Positions 43,541 through 55,257 are shown, numbered from the stretch's first letter. The stretch: DNA of 64,000 nucleotides from Orientallactaga sibirica (GCA_036365145.1 JAEOAD010000048.1:10342501-10406500); one strand, 5' to 3'. A program made the numbers and translations. Notes: generated by a model from the sequence alone, not told the origin.

Positions 43541-44864
43541 ACTAGAGAGCAAACGTAACCAGAAGAACTACAAAACAAGAAAAATAAATACACACCTTTC
43601 AATAATAACTCTTAATATCAACGACCTCAATGCTCCAACCAAAAGACACAGGTTTGCACAATGGGTTAAAAAAGCAGGATCCTTCAATTTGTTGCCTCCA
43701 AGAAACTCACCTTTCTACAAAGGATGGACACTATTTTAGGGTAAAAGGTTGGAAAACGGTGTTTCAAGCAAATGGGCCTAGAAAACAAGCAAGGGTTGCT
43801 ATACTAACATCTCACAGAGTAGACTTCAAACCAACATTAGTTAGGAAAGATAAGAAAAGTCACTTTATATTGATTAAAGGAACACTCCAACAGGAGGACA
43901 TCACAATCCTAAACATGTATGCACCTAACATGGTGGTTCCCAATTTCATCAAACAAACGCTATTAGAACTAAGGTCACAGAAAACACCAAACACAGTTGT
44001 AGTGGGTGACTTCAACACCCCACTCTCACCAATTGACAGGTCATCCCAGCAAAAACTAAACAGAGATCCATCTGGATTAAATGAGGTCATAGAACAAATG
44101 GACCAAACAGATATCTACGTGACATATCATCTAAATGCTGCAAAATACATTCTTTTCAGCACCACATGGAACATTCTCCAAAATAGACCAAACATTAGGA
44201 CACAAAGCAAATCTTAACAAATACAGGAAATTTGAAATAATTTCTTACACTCTAGCTGATCACAGTGGGGTCAAACTAAAATCAATAGCAAGAAAAGGTA
44301 CAGAGCATACACAAAATCATGGAAACTAAACAATACACTACTAAATGATGAATGGGTCAATGAAGAAATCAAGAAGGAAATCAAAAAAATTCATATAATC
44401 AAATAATAATCAGAACACAACTTACCAAAACCTCTGAGACACAAAAAAGGCAGTCCTAAGAGGGAAATTTATAGCTTTAAGTGCCTATCTTAAGAAATTA
44501 GAAAGGTCACAAGTAAACAACTTAATGTTTCACCTTAAGGCCTTGGAAAAAGAAGAACAAGGCAAACCAAAAATCAGGTGACAGGAAGAAATAATAAAAA
44601 TTAGGGTAGAAATTAATAAAATAGAAACAAAAAAATTCAAAGAATCAATGAAACAAAAGGCTGGTTCTTTGAAAGGATAAACAAGATTGATAAACCTTTA
44701 GCAAATCTGACAAAAAGAGAGAAGAGACACAAATTAATAAAATCAGAGATGAAAAGGGCACCATTACAACAGATATCAGAGAAATTCAAAAATTCATAGA
44801 GACATACTATAAGAACATATATTTCACTAAGTTTGAAAATCTAAAAGAAACAGATGATTTCCCT

Positions 44865-45044
44865 GATTTATTTTATTTGACAGAGAAAGAGGGAGAAAGA
44901 ATAAGTGCGCAAGGGCCTCTAGCCACTGCCAACAACCTCCCTGTGTACCCCCTTGTGCATCTGGCTAATGTAGGTCCTGGCGAATTGAAACTGTGTCCTT
45001 GGCTTTGCAGGAAAACACTTTAATCGCTAAGCCATGCCTCCAGC
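44865..45044 (-). mobile_element. B2-type SINE in L1 ORF2 (unit 1)
   Basis: Target 'atttccctgat' on both sides. Confidence 0.93.
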
Positions 45045-45085
45045 CCAATTTCCCTGATGACCTACCAAAATTAAATCAAGATGAG

Positions 45086-45302
45086 GGGGCTGGAGAGATG
45101 GCTTAGCAGTTGAGTGTTTGCCTGTGAAGCTTAAGGACCCCGGTTCAAGGCTTAATTCCCCAGTACCCAAGTAAGCCAGATGCACAAGGTGGCAAATGTA
45201 TCTGGAGTTTGTTTGCAGTGGCTGGAGGCCCTGGTGTACCCATTCTCTCTCTGTCACTTTCTAATAAATAGGTAAATAAAAATAAACAAAAAAAATAAAA
45301 AA
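45086..45302 (+). mobile_element. B2-type SINE in L1 ORF2 (unit 1)
   Basis: Flanks 'aaatcaagatg' and 'aaatcaagacg'; inverted relative to the B2 41 bp upstream. Confidence 0.93.
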
Positions 45303-45766
45303 TCAAGACGGCATTAACCACTTAAATAGATCTATAACAAGTATGAAAACCCAAGCAGTTATAAAAAAAATCTCCCAACTAAAAAAGTCCAGGCCCACAT
45401 GGATTCAGTAGTGAATTTTATTAGACCTTCATGGAAGAACTAACACCAATGCTTCTCAAACTTTTCCATAAAATAGAAAAGGAAGGAATCCTACCAAACT
45501 TCTACAAAGCCAGCATCACCTTGACACCAAAATGTGACAAAGATAGAACAAAAAAGGAAATTACAGACCAATCTCCTCATGAACATAGATGCAAAAATTT
45601 GCAACAAAACATTAGCAAAGAGAATACAAGAATATATCAGAAAGATCATCTACCCCAACCAAGTAGGCTTTACCCCAGAGATGCAGGGATGATTCAACAT
45701 ATGCAAATCAATAAATCTAATGCATTATATAAATAGACTGACAAACAAAAAAATAAGCTTCCAATT

Positions 45767-45776
45767 AAGATGGCGG
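45767..45776 (+). promoter_or_regulatory. YY1-like site at L1 5' end (copy B)
   Basis: This is the identical motif in the duplicated unit, 4765 bp downstream of the first. Confidence 0.5.
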
Positions 45777-45835
45777 TGCCAAAGCAGCCTAGGGGAGAAA
45801 AAAGCAAAATAAAAAAATAAAAATATACTCTTCCA

Positions 45836-46132
45836 CTAAAAAGTGAAGGTATGTAAGAAATTATCAACCACAGCACCGAAGTAGGAGAGATTCAGAATAT
45901 CTACAGCCCACAAAACAGGCAGAAGTGGCTCCAGCAACAGCAGCACCAGGTTTGTGCAGGTGCAGTTGCCAGGCTCGGCCTGAACTGCAAGAAAAGCCAG
46001 GTGAGGGAATGCTCCACTGACACCAGCCTCCTCACAAATGCAAGAAACATAAAGGGGAGGAAGGCAGGGACCAGTGGGACAGCTCATGAGGAAGAAGATC
46101 AGAAGGACCACTGGGAGAACTTCAGCCACCAT
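45836..46132 (-). other. Antisense ORF in L1 5' UTR (copy B), 98 codons
   Basis: It has the same predicted protein as 41071-41367. Because the duplication is young, identity says nothing about selection. Confidence 0.25.
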
Positions 46133-46981
46133 CCACAGCCTTCCCCCTCACCCCCACACACCACCAGTGCAAGGACCAGAAAGCACCAGAGACATAGAGA
46201 AGGGAACTCACCTACACAGCACCCAGTGCAGGTGATCAGAGCAATGACCCACCGACCCAGCCAGCCTACCTGAGCATACAGCACAGCAAAAAGAGGGACC
46301 CAAATGGCCATGCAGCACAGCCGAGATCAAACCCATCTCCTTAGGTAACTGGGATTACGCCAGGTCAGTACTTGCCAAATAAGCCTGTTATATAGGCTTG
46401 AATCAAAAGTGCTAATTGCACCTTTTGTATCAGATTAAATTATGTGTTAAATATGATGAATGGTCAGATTTGCCATTCTTAAATTAGTTATATTTTGGGT
46501 TTGTCATTTGTTGCTTCCTGATTTATAGTGCCTTTGTCTCTTCTGTCGTTCATGGGGCAGGGTGTCACTCGGTCACAAGCTGACCTTGGAACCCTCTAGA
46601 GACAAAAAATCTCAGCCTACCGATTAACAGGATTAAGAGTGTGGGGAAACACACATCCTTAGGGACTGTGACTTTGTTAGAGGATCTGTTTGTCATAATG
46701 CTCACTCTTGCATAAATGCTCTGTGCTGGTTTTCATTGAATGTGTATATTGTTTAGTTAAATTTTAGAATTTGCCTGTATTTTGTTCCACTCAGCCTACT
46801 AGAATACTCACAAAGCAGGCAAACCCAATACGTAGGGTCACTTTTGTGGTTACTCTGAGAGTCTTAAGAGCCATACCTAGCACCTTAAGCTCCTACCCTG
46901 TAGTTATAAAATGTCAGATGGATTGATACATCTAATAATACTGCAGATAATTAGAAAATCCAAGCATTAAATTAATCCAAG

Positions 46982-47310
46982 ATGCAAAAATCTCTATATT
47001 ATAATACAAGAAACACAAAAAATCAAGACAATATAAATCCACCAAAAAGTATAATTCCTTCAGAAATGACCTCCAGTCAGACTGATTTACAGGAAATGCC
47101 TGAAAAGAGTTCAAAAAATTATTATAAATATGCTCAAAGAAATGAAAGGAAACAGAGGTTCCAATCTCCAGGTCCCACGTTTAGCCAGATGCAAAGTGAT
47201 GCAAGGGCGCAATGCCGCACTTGACCACAAGGGAGCACACACATCTGGATTTCGTTCACAGCAGCTGAGAGACTGCTGGTGCGCCCATCTCTATCTGTCT
47301 CCCTCTACCC

Positions 47311-47366
<56 letters not shown>

Positions 47367-48290
47367 TCTCTCTCTGTGTATCTCTCTAAAAATAAAAAAT
47401 AAAAAAAAATATTTAGAAATGAAAGGAATCAAAGAAGACACAGGAAACCAATTTAACTAAATAAGGAGGTTAATACAAGACATGAATAAGGAAATACAAA
47501 TAATAAAGAAAAACCAGTCAAAAATACTAGCAATGAAAAACACAGTAAGTCAAATAAAAAACTTACCAGTGAACTGGATGAAGGAGAAAACAGACTATCT
47601 AAACTAAAAGACTGGGTGGCAGATCTAATATATTCAATACAGTCTAACAAAGAGAAAGTCAAACTAACAGGGAGGTATGAATGGGAACTTCAAGATATTC
47701 AGGACACTATGAAAAGATCAAACATATAAATTCAAGGTATAGTAGAAGGAGAAGAATTTCACTCCAAAGGCATAGTAGGCATTTTCAACAAAATCAGAAG
47801 AAAACTTCCCCCAAATTGGGAAAGAAATGCCAATGGAGATACAGGAGGCCTTTGGAACACCAAACAACAAAACCTGGAAAAAAAAAACAAAACTCTCCTT
47901 GTCATATTATAATTAAACTACCAAACACATAAACCAAAGAAAATATATTGAAAGCAGTTTAAGAGAAAAATCAAGTCACATACAAAGGCAAGAACCATCA
48001 GGATCACAGCAGATTATTCAACACAAACTTTAAAAGCCAGAAGGGGTTGTAATGATATATACCAAGTTCTAAAAGATAGCAACTGTCAACCAAGTTTACT
48101 TTATCCTGCAAAACTATCCATTCAAATATACAGAGAAATGTGGACATTCCACAACAAAAACAGGCTAAAGGAATATCTGAAGATAAACCAGCTCTATAGA
48201 AAATACCTGAAAGGATCCTCCATGCTAAAGAGAAAGAAAAGAACACATATAAGGAACCTGGAAAAAATAAACCATACTCAAATACTAGAG
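46982..48290 (+). pseudogene. L1 ORF1 remnant (copy B)
   Basis: It has the same frame structure and SINE interruption as copy A, with scattered substitutions (for example KSLYYN for KSLNYN). Confidence 0.8.
47155..47405 (+). mobile_element. B2-type SINE, long subfamily, duplicate of 42393-42660
   Basis: Same truncation point and L1 site. The tail is almost all (CT)n with only a short TGTG remnant. Confidence 0.94.
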
Positions 48291-49612
48291 AGCAAACGTA
48301 ACCAGAAGAACTACAAAACAAGAAAAATAAATACACACCTTTCAATAATAACTCTTAATATCAACGACCTCAATGCTCCAACAAAAAAGACACAGGTTTG
48401 CACAATGGGTTAAAAAAGCAGGATCCTTCAATTTGTTGCCTCCAAGAAACTCACCTTTCTACAAAGGATGGACACTATTTTAGGGTAAAAGGTTGGAAAA
48501 CGGTGTTTCAAGCAAATGGGCCTAGAAAACAAGCAAGGGTTGCTATACTAACATCTCACAGAGTAGACTTCAAACCAACATTAGTTAGGAAAGATAAGAA
48601 AAGTCACTTTATATTGATTAAAGGAACACTCCAACAGGAGGACATCACAATCCTAAACATGTATGCACCTAACATGGTGGTTCCCAATTTCATCAAACAA
48701 ACGCTATTAGAACTAAGGTCACAGAAAACACCAAACACAGTTGCAGTTGGTGACTTAAACACCCCACTCTCACCAATTGACAGGTCATCCCAGCAAAAAC
48801 TAAACAGAGATCCATCTGGATTAAATGAGGTCATAGAACAAATGGACCAAACAGATATCTACGTGACATATCATCTAAATGCTGCAAAATACATTCTTTT
48901 CAGCACCACATGGAACATTCTCCAAAATAGACCAAACATTAGGACACAAAGCAAATCTTAACAAATACAGGAAATTTGAAATAATTTCTTACACTCTAGC
49001 TGATCACAGTGGGGTCAAACTAAAATCAATAGCAAGAAAAGGTACAGAGCATACACAAAATCATGGAAACTAAACAATACACTACTAAATGATGAATGGG
49101 TCAATGAAGAAATCAAGAAGGAAATCAAAAAAATTCATATAATCAAATAATAATCAGAACACAACTTACCAAAACCTCTGAGACACAAAAAAGGCAGTCC
49201 TAAGAGGGAAATTTATAGCTTTAAGTGCCTATCTTAAGAAATTAGAAAGGTCACAAGTAAACAACTTAATGTTTCACCTTAAGGCCTTGGAAAAAGAAGA
49301 ACAAGGCAAACCAAAAATCAGGTGACAGGAAGAAATAATAAAAATTAGGGTAGAAATTAATAAAATAGAAACAAAAAAATTCAAAGAATCAATGAAACAA
49401 AAGGCTGGTTCTTTGAAAGGATAAGCAAGATTGATAAACCTTTAGCAAATCTGACAAAAAAGAGAGAAGAGACACAAATTAATAAAATCAGAGATGAAAA
49501 AGGGCACCATTACAACAGATATCAGAGAAATTCAAAAATTCATAGAGACATACTATAAGAACATATATTTCACTAAGTTTGAAAATCTAAAAGAAACAGA
49601 TGATTTCCCTGA

Positions 49613-49794
49613 TTTATTTTATTTGACAGAGAAAGAGGAGAAAGAATAAGTGCGCAAGGGCCTCTAGCCACTGCCAACAACCTCCCCTGTAAACCCCCTT
49701 GTGCATCTGGCTAATGTAGGTCCTGGCGAATTGAAACTGTGTCCTTGGCTTTGCAGGAAAACACTTTAATCGCTAAGCCATGCCTCCAGCCCAA
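49613..49794 (-). mobile_element. B2-type SINE in L1 ORF2 (unit 2)
   Basis: Duplicate of 44865-45044 with several base changes. Confidence 0.93.
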
Positions 49795-49833
49795 TTTCCC
49801 TGATGACCTACCAAAATTAAATCAAGATGAGGG

Positions 49834-50047
49834 GGCTGGAGAGATGGCTTAGCAGTTGAGTGCTTGCCTGTGAAGCTTAAGGACCAGGTTCAAGGCTTAA
49901 TTCCCCAGTACATAAGTAAGCCAGATGCACAAGGTGGCAAATGTATCTGGAGTTTGTTTGCAGTGGCTGGAGGCCCTGGTGTACCCATTCTCTCTCTGTC
50001 ACTTTCTAATAAATAAGTAAATAAAAATAAACAAAAAAAATAAAAAA
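49834..50047 (+). mobile_element. B2-type SINE in L1 ORF2 (unit 2)
   Basis: Duplicate of 45086-45302; differs in the B-box region ('gaccaggttc' against 'gaccccggttc'). Confidence 0.93.
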
Positions 50048-50576
50048 TCAAGACGGGATTAACCACTTAAATAGATCTATAACAAGTATGAAAACCCAAG
50101 CAGTTATAAAAAAAATCTCCCAACTAAAAAAGTCCAGGCCCACATGGATTCAGTAGTGAATTTTATTAGACCTTCATGGAAGAACTAACACCAATGCTTC
50201 TCAAACTTTTCCATAAAATAGAAAAGGAAGGAATCCTACCAAACTTCTACAAAGCCAGCATCACCTTGACACCAAAATGTGACAAAGATAGAACAAAAAA
50301 AGGAAATTACAGACCAATCTCGCTCATGAACATAGATGCAAAAATTTGCAACAAAACATTAGCAAAGAGAATACAAGAATATATCAGAAAGATCATCTAC
50401 CCCAACCAAGTAGGCTTTACCCCAGAGATGCAGGGATGATTCAACATATGCAAATCAATAAATCTAATGCATTATATAAATAGACTGAAGGACACAAATC
50501 ACATGATCATCTCATTAGCTACAGAAAAAACATTTGACAAAATCCAACATCCCTACATGATAAAAACCCTACATAA

Positions 50577-50812
50577 GGGCTGGAGAGATGGTTTAGTGGT
50601 TAAACGCTTGCCTGTGAAGCCTAAGGACTCTGGTTCAAGGCTCAACTCTCTAGGTCCCACCTAAGCCAGATGCACAAGGGGGCGCATGCATCTGGAGTTC
50701 ATTTGCAGTGGCTGGAGGCCCTTGCATGCCCATTCTCTCTCTACCTGCCTATTTCTGTATCTCTCTCTCTCTCTCTCAAATAAATAAATAAAAAATAAAA
50801 ATTTTTAAAAAT
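50577..50812 (+). mobile_element. B2-type SINE in L1 copy B
   Basis: Flanks 'aaaaccctacataa' and 'aaaatcctacagaa'. Lies beyond the duplicated part, so its age relative to the duplication is open. Contains 'gcacaagggggcgcatgc'. Confidence 0.94.
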
Positions 50813-51469
50813 CCTACAGAAACTGCAAATAGAAGGAACATATCTCAAAATAATAAAGGCTGTTTATGACAAACCTACAACCAACATAATACTAAATGGA
50901 GAAAAAGTTGAAGTTTTTCCACTAATATCAGGAATAAGACAAAGGGGTCCACTGTCCCCACTTTTATTTAATATAGTACTGGAAGTCTTAGCCACAGCAA
51001 TAAGGCAAGAGACACTCATAAAAGGGATACAAATTGGAAAGGAAGAGATCAAGCTATCATTATTTGCAGATGTTACAATTCTATAAAGAACCCTAAAGAC
51101 TCTACCAGCAAACTATTAGAGCTGATAAACACTTATAGCTATGAAGCAAGATACAAAATAAACACACAGAAATCAGTAGCCTTCCTGTATACTAACAACA
51201 CACAGAGGATGAAATCAGAGAATCACTCCTATTCACAATTGCATCAAAAACAAAAAAAAAAGTACCTTAGAATAAACCTAACCAAGGAAGTGAAGGATCT
51301 CTAAAATGAAAACTTTAAAACACTCAAGCAAAACATTGTAGAAGGCACTAGGAAATGGAAAGGCATCCCTTGTTCTTGGATTGGAAGAATCAATATTGTG
51401 AAAATGGCAATCTTGCCCAAAGCAATCTACACATTTAATATAATCCCCATTAGAATTCCAATGGCAAAC

Positions 51470-51632
51470 CAGGCATGGTGGTGCACTCCTTTAATCCCAG
51501 CACTCAGGAGGCTGAGGTAGGCGGGGATTGCCATGAGTTCAAGGTCACTCTGAAACAACACAGTGAATTCCAGGTCAGCCTGAGCTACAATAAGACCCTA
51601 CAAAAACAAAACAACAACAACAAAATAAAACA
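51470..51632 (+). mobile_element. B1 SINE in L1 copy B ORF2
   Basis: Target 'aattccaatggca' on both sides; (AAC)n tail. Confidence 0.94.
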
Positions 51633-52836
51633 ATTCCAATGGCATTCTTCATGGAAATAGAAACAACAATCCAAAAATTCAAATTCATTTGGAAATTAAA
51701 AAAAAAAAATCTTGAACATCTAAAACAATTTTGAGCAACAAAAATAAGGCTGGTAGTATCCCCATACCTGATTTTAACCTATATTACAGAGCCATAGTAA
51801 CAAAAACAGCATGGTACTGGCACAAAAACAGACATGTAAATCAATGGAACAGAATAGAGGCCCTGATGTAAGTCCAGGTAGCTATAGCCACCTGATCTTT
51901 GACAAAAATGCCAATAATTGGAGAAAAGACAGCCTCTACAGCAAATGGTGCTGTGAAAACTGGTTATGTATCTGTAGAAGGATGAAAATAGATCCTTATC
52001 TCTCCATGCACAAGAATTAAGTCCAAATGGATCAAAGACCTTAATATCAGACCTGAAACTCTGAAACTGCAAAAGGAAAAAGCAGGAGAAACCCTTCAAC
52101 ATACTAGTCTTGGCAAAGACTTTCTGAATATAACCCCAATTGCTCAGGAAATAAAACCATGGATCAACCACTAGGATCTCGTGAAATTACAAAGCTTTTG
52201 TACAGGTAAGGACACTTTGAACAGAGCAAAGGGGCAACCTACAGAATGGGAGAAAATCTTTGCCAGCTACACATCTGACAGAGGATAAATATCCAAAATA
52301 TACAAAGAACTCAAAAAACTAAATAATAAGAAACTAAATAATCCAATTAAAAAATGGGCTATTGAACTAAATAGAACTCTCAAAAGAAGAAATACAGATG
52401 GCATATAAACATCTAAAAAAAGTTCTACATCCCTAGCCATCAGGGAAATGCAGATTAAAACTACATTGAGATTCCATCTCACTCCTGTCAGATTGGTTAC
52501 CATCATGAAAACAAATGAACATAAATGCTGGTGAGGATGCGGAAAAGAGGAACCCTTCTACACTGTTGGTGGGAATGCAATCTGGTCCAGCCATTGTGGA
52601 AATCAGTGTGGAGGTTCCTGAGACAGCTAAATATAGATCTACCATATGACCCAGCTATAGCATTCCTAGGCATATATCCTAAGGACTCACCTCACTACCT
52701 TAGAGATACTTGCTTGACCATGTTTATTGCCACTCTATTCACAATAGCTAGGAAGTGGAACCAGCCTAGATGTCCCTCAACTGATGAGTGGGTAATGAAG
52801 ATGTGGTACATTTATACAATGGAGTTCTACCCAGCA

Positions 52837-53031
52837 GGAAAGGAAAAGGAAAAGGAAAAGGAAAAGGAAAAGGAAAAGGAAAAGGAAAAGGAAAAGGAAA
52901 GGAAAGAAGGAGAAGGGGAAGGGGAAGGAAGGGAGAGGAAGGGAAAGGAAGGGAAAGGGAAAGGAAAGGAAGAAAGAAAGGAAGGAAGAAAGAGAGAGAA
53001 AAAGAAAAAGAAAAAAAAGAAAGAGAGAGAG

Positions 53032-53078
<47 letters not shown>

Positions 53079-53101
53079 AAAAAAAAAAAAAGAAAGAAAG
53101 A
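52837..53101 (+). repeat. Purine microsatellite (AAAAGG/GAAA)n inside L1 ORF2
   Basis: This purine-only tract of about 265 bp starts as AAAAGG hexamers and drifts to GGGAAA and GAAA units. It sits between YTMEFYPA and FAEKWMDLE of ORF2 and keeps the reading frame open. Confidence 0.95.
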
Positions 53102-53455
53102 TAGAAATTACTAAATTTGCAGAAAAATGGATGGATCTAGAAAGGATTATACTTAGTGGTGTAACCCAAGCCCAGAAATCCAAACGTCACAAATTCTCTC
53201 TCATATGTGGATCCTAGCTACAAATGATTGGGATTCTATGTAAGCAGGAATAAAACTCAGTAGCAGAGGCCAGTAAGCTAGAAAGGAGATATAAAGGGAA
53301 TAGAAAGGCAGGGAGGGGAGACTTAATAAGATGGTATTGTATATATATAAGTAGAAGAATAGATTAACTGGGGTGAAAAAGCCTAAGTGAGGTCAGGGGA
53401 AAGAGACTGAGTAAAGGAAAGGTGGAGGGAGGGCTAATTAACATCTAAGAGGAGA

Positions 53456-53595
53456 CAAGCATGGTGGCGCATGCCTTTATCCCAGCACTCAAGAGGCAGA
53501 AGTAGGAGGATCGCTGTGAGTTCAAAGCCACCCTGAGACTATAGAAATTGCAGGTCAATGTGGGTTAGAGTGAGACACTACCTTGAAAAAAAAAA
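53456..53595 (+). mobile_element. B1 SINE in L1 3' UTR
   Basis: 'gacaagcatggtggcgcatg' head; flanks 'acatctaa' and 'aaatctaac'. Confidence 0.9.
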
Positions 53596-54391
53596 TCTAA
53601 CAGGATATAAATAAGTCATGTGAAAACCTACTTTTTTGGACCATGGAACACCCAGAAGCCATAGATTGTTACTAGAAAATTTTCAGTGCCAGGGAGGGAT
53701 ACTTTCCAGTGAGTTGTTGGTCAAAGAGGTCACTGATACCCCAAAACATTACAGGCCATTCCTCAGGCTCTTGGTTTCCAACCAGGGATAGTAAGACCCT
53801 ATTGCTGAAGACTTCACATAGTTGGGCTGCAAGGTCACTGAGAAATCCTGCTGGAGCTGAGCTTAAAGCCTCCTCCATGTGGACCAGCTGACAGAAAGCT
53901 GGAAAACACTATGCTGCATGCAGTTCAATGGGAGAGACAGAAAACACCAGTGAAGATACTCAACAGTGGACACTGCAAGCCTTACATTTGGCCACCCAGG
54001 CCAAATGAGCCAAAAATGCAACAGTGGCATGTCTGTTATGGGGGAAACCAACTGCTCTCTAATTGGACTGGTGGCCTGCTCCATGGGACGGAATACATCC
54101 CTGATACTGAAAACCTACAACAAAGGTAGTCAAGAGCCTTAGGGGTGTAACATCTGCTGGTGTCTGGCTAAAAATGCATACATTATGCTCACCAAACTGC
54201 CCAGTAAGTACTTCTCTTAATATTCATACCCATATATTAATGCTACTCTCAGTTTTGGTTAGAGAAGCTTCTCTTTTCAGATGGCAGTGACCTTGAGATG
54301 GCTCAGAAGGCATCATAGTGCTGAGAAGTCAAAGAGGAGTGCTCAGCACTGAAATATCTCTATCACATCTTCCAAGGCACAGGAAAGAAAG

Positions 54392-54533
54392 AGCCGGGCG
54401 TGGCGGTGCACGCTTTAATCCCAGCACTTGGGAGGCAGAGGTAGGAGGATTGCCATGAATTCGAGGCCACACTCAGACTACATAGTGAATTCCAGGTCAG
54501 CCTGGGCTAGAGTAAGACCCCACCTTGAAAAAC

Positions 54534-54567
<34 letters not shown>
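54392..54567 (+). mobile_element. B1 SINE with A33 tail
   Basis: 'gccgggcgtggcggtgcac' head; uninterrupted A tail 54535-54567 suggests a young copy. Target 'aaagag(cc)' on both sides. Confidence 0.95.
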
Positions 54568-54573
<6 letters not shown>

Positions 54574-54986
54574 AAGAATAGGACTCCTTACAACATGCTC
54601 CTCCAGACACAAAATGGCCTGAATATCCATGACCTCACAATGCCTGACATTACCTACATAAGACCATCATAATAGGAGGAAAAGATGATGACATCAAAAT
54701 AAAAGAGAGACTTTTGAGAGGGGGGAGGTATGATGGAGAGTGGAGTTTCAAAGGGAAAGTGGGGGGGAGAGAATTACTATGGGTTATTCTCTACAATTAT
54801 GGAAATTGTCAATAAAAAGTATGCTTTTTACAAATAGTTGCTTTGGTGGTAGTACTATGTAAAATATGATCACCATAAATGAAGCCTTTGAAAAGACATC
54901 AGTAAACTGACTTTTACCTTCTCCAATAAGCCATGTTACAAGAAGGTTTGCCCATGATAATAACCAACTGAGAACAGAGGATCAGT

Positions 54987-55195
54987 GCTAGGGGGATGGC
55001 TCAGTGGTTAAAGGTGCTTGCAAAGCTGCCGACCTGAATTCAATCCCCAGTACCTATGTTAAACGAGACATAAAGTGGTGCACGGGCCTCTAATCCCAAC
55101 ATGCCTGTGGCAATAGGAGTTTGTCTACAGTGGCTAAAGGCCTGGGTCACCCATTCCCTCTATCTCTCACTCTCTCTCAAATAAAATATTTAAAA
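54987..55195 (+). mobile_element. B2-type SINE, diverged
   Basis: 'gctagggggatggctcagtg' head, tail 'caaataaaatatttaaaat'. Confidence 0.88.
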
Positions 55196-55257
55196 TACAT
55201 ATATTGACTTTTAAGCACTGTCTGCAAAACCTAAAAAGGGCATTTAAAATAAAATCA

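Larger units (their letters stand above)
40976..45740 (+). repeat. Tandem duplication, unit 1 (L1-containing, 4765 bp)
   Basis: The unit starts in the A-rich tail of a B1 SINE and ends inside L1 ORF2 just after 'aaatagactg'. The next base begins the second unit. It carries an L1 5' UTR, ORF1, the 5' part of ORF2 and three nested SINEs (42393-42660, 44865-45044, 45086-45302), all also present in unit 2. Nested SINEs shared by both units mean genomic DNA was copied after those insertions; two independent L1 insertions would not share them. Confidence 0.93.
40991..45740 (+). mobile_element. L1 LINE, 3'-truncated copy (copy A)
   Basis: The element runs from a 5' UTR starting near 'cttccaattaagatggcgg' through ORF1 and the endonuclease region into the ORF2 reverse transcriptase, then stops at the duplication junction. 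Frameshifts and stops in ORF1 and ORF2 are the same as in copy B, so the element was already dead before the duplication. Confidence 0.92.
43580..45740 (+). pseudogene. L1 ORF2 5' part (copy A)
   Basis: The endonuclease domain is recognisable: LNINDLNAPTKRH, then after a +1 frameshift near 43665 CCLQETHLSTKDGHYF, GVAIL-like VAILTSHRVDFKP, ILNMYAPN, VVGDFNTPLSPIDR and, after another frameshift near 44140, FFSAPHGTFSKIDQ and LADHSGVKL. Glu of QETHL, Asp and Asn of GDFN, and His of DHS are kept. It ends in the RT domain at the duplication junction. Confidence 0.88.
45741..50487 (+). repeat. Tandem duplication, unit 2 (4747 bp)
   Basis: This unit begins with the same B1-tail remnant 'acaaacaaaaaaata' and L1 5' UTR as unit 1. 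After 'aaatagactg' it continues into the rest of L1 ORF2, whereas unit 1 stops there. By eye I count a few tens of substitutions and small indels over 4.7 kb. The largest length difference is a shorter microsatellite at 47313-47390. The join at 45740/45741 shares at most 1 bp of microhomology. Confidence 0.93.
48335..53217 (+). pseudogene. L1 ORF2, full span but inactivated (copy B)
   Basis: The endonuclease (48361-49070, with GDLN for GDFN) is followed by RT blocks [36 protein letters not shown] text near 50940 and a C-terminal [19 protein letters not shown] block ending FSLICGS. The motif A aspartate is lost ([12 protein letters not shown] where SIDAEKAFDKIQ is expected) and FADD reads FADV near 51067. 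Frameshifts, stops and SINEs interrupt the frame. Confidence 0.9.
45756..54825 (+). mobile_element. L1 LINE, near full length but dead (copy B)
   Basis: The order is 5' UTR, ORF1, ORF2 and a long 3' UTR ending near 'aattgtcaataaaaagt'. It is interrupted by six SINEs (47155, 49613, 49834, 50577, 51470 and 53456), a seventh B1 in the 3' UTR (54392), and a 265-bp purine microsatellite in ORF2. Without insertions it would be about 7 kb, normal for a mammalian L1. Multiple frameshifts and lost catalytic residues rule out activity. Confidence 0.93.
53218..54825 (+). mobile_element. L1 3' UTR (copy B)
   Basis: This is sequence directly following the ORF2 stop, broken by B1s at 53456-53590 and 54392-54567. 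The same text recurs at 27090-27775 and 31330-33125, showing that those are L1 3' ends. Confidence 0.8.

Noticed and set aside
43261..43602. 113-codon minus-strand frame with membrane-like runs (and copy at 48004-48345)
   Set aside because: It is antisense of L1 ORF1; the hydrophobic look comes from complementing an A-rich coding strand.
43630..44217. 195-codon frame as a host endonuclease gene
   Set aside because: It is the endonuclease domain of a broken L1 and is repeated at 48398-48961.
42393..47405. Two independent L1 insertions instead of a duplication
   Set aside because: The nested SINEs have identical positions and truncation points in both units, which independent insertions would not share.
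52525..53217. 230-codon open frame as a host Lys/Glu-rich protein gene
   Set aside because: Its first 80 codons and last 35 codons are L1 ORF2; the middle is a microsatellite.
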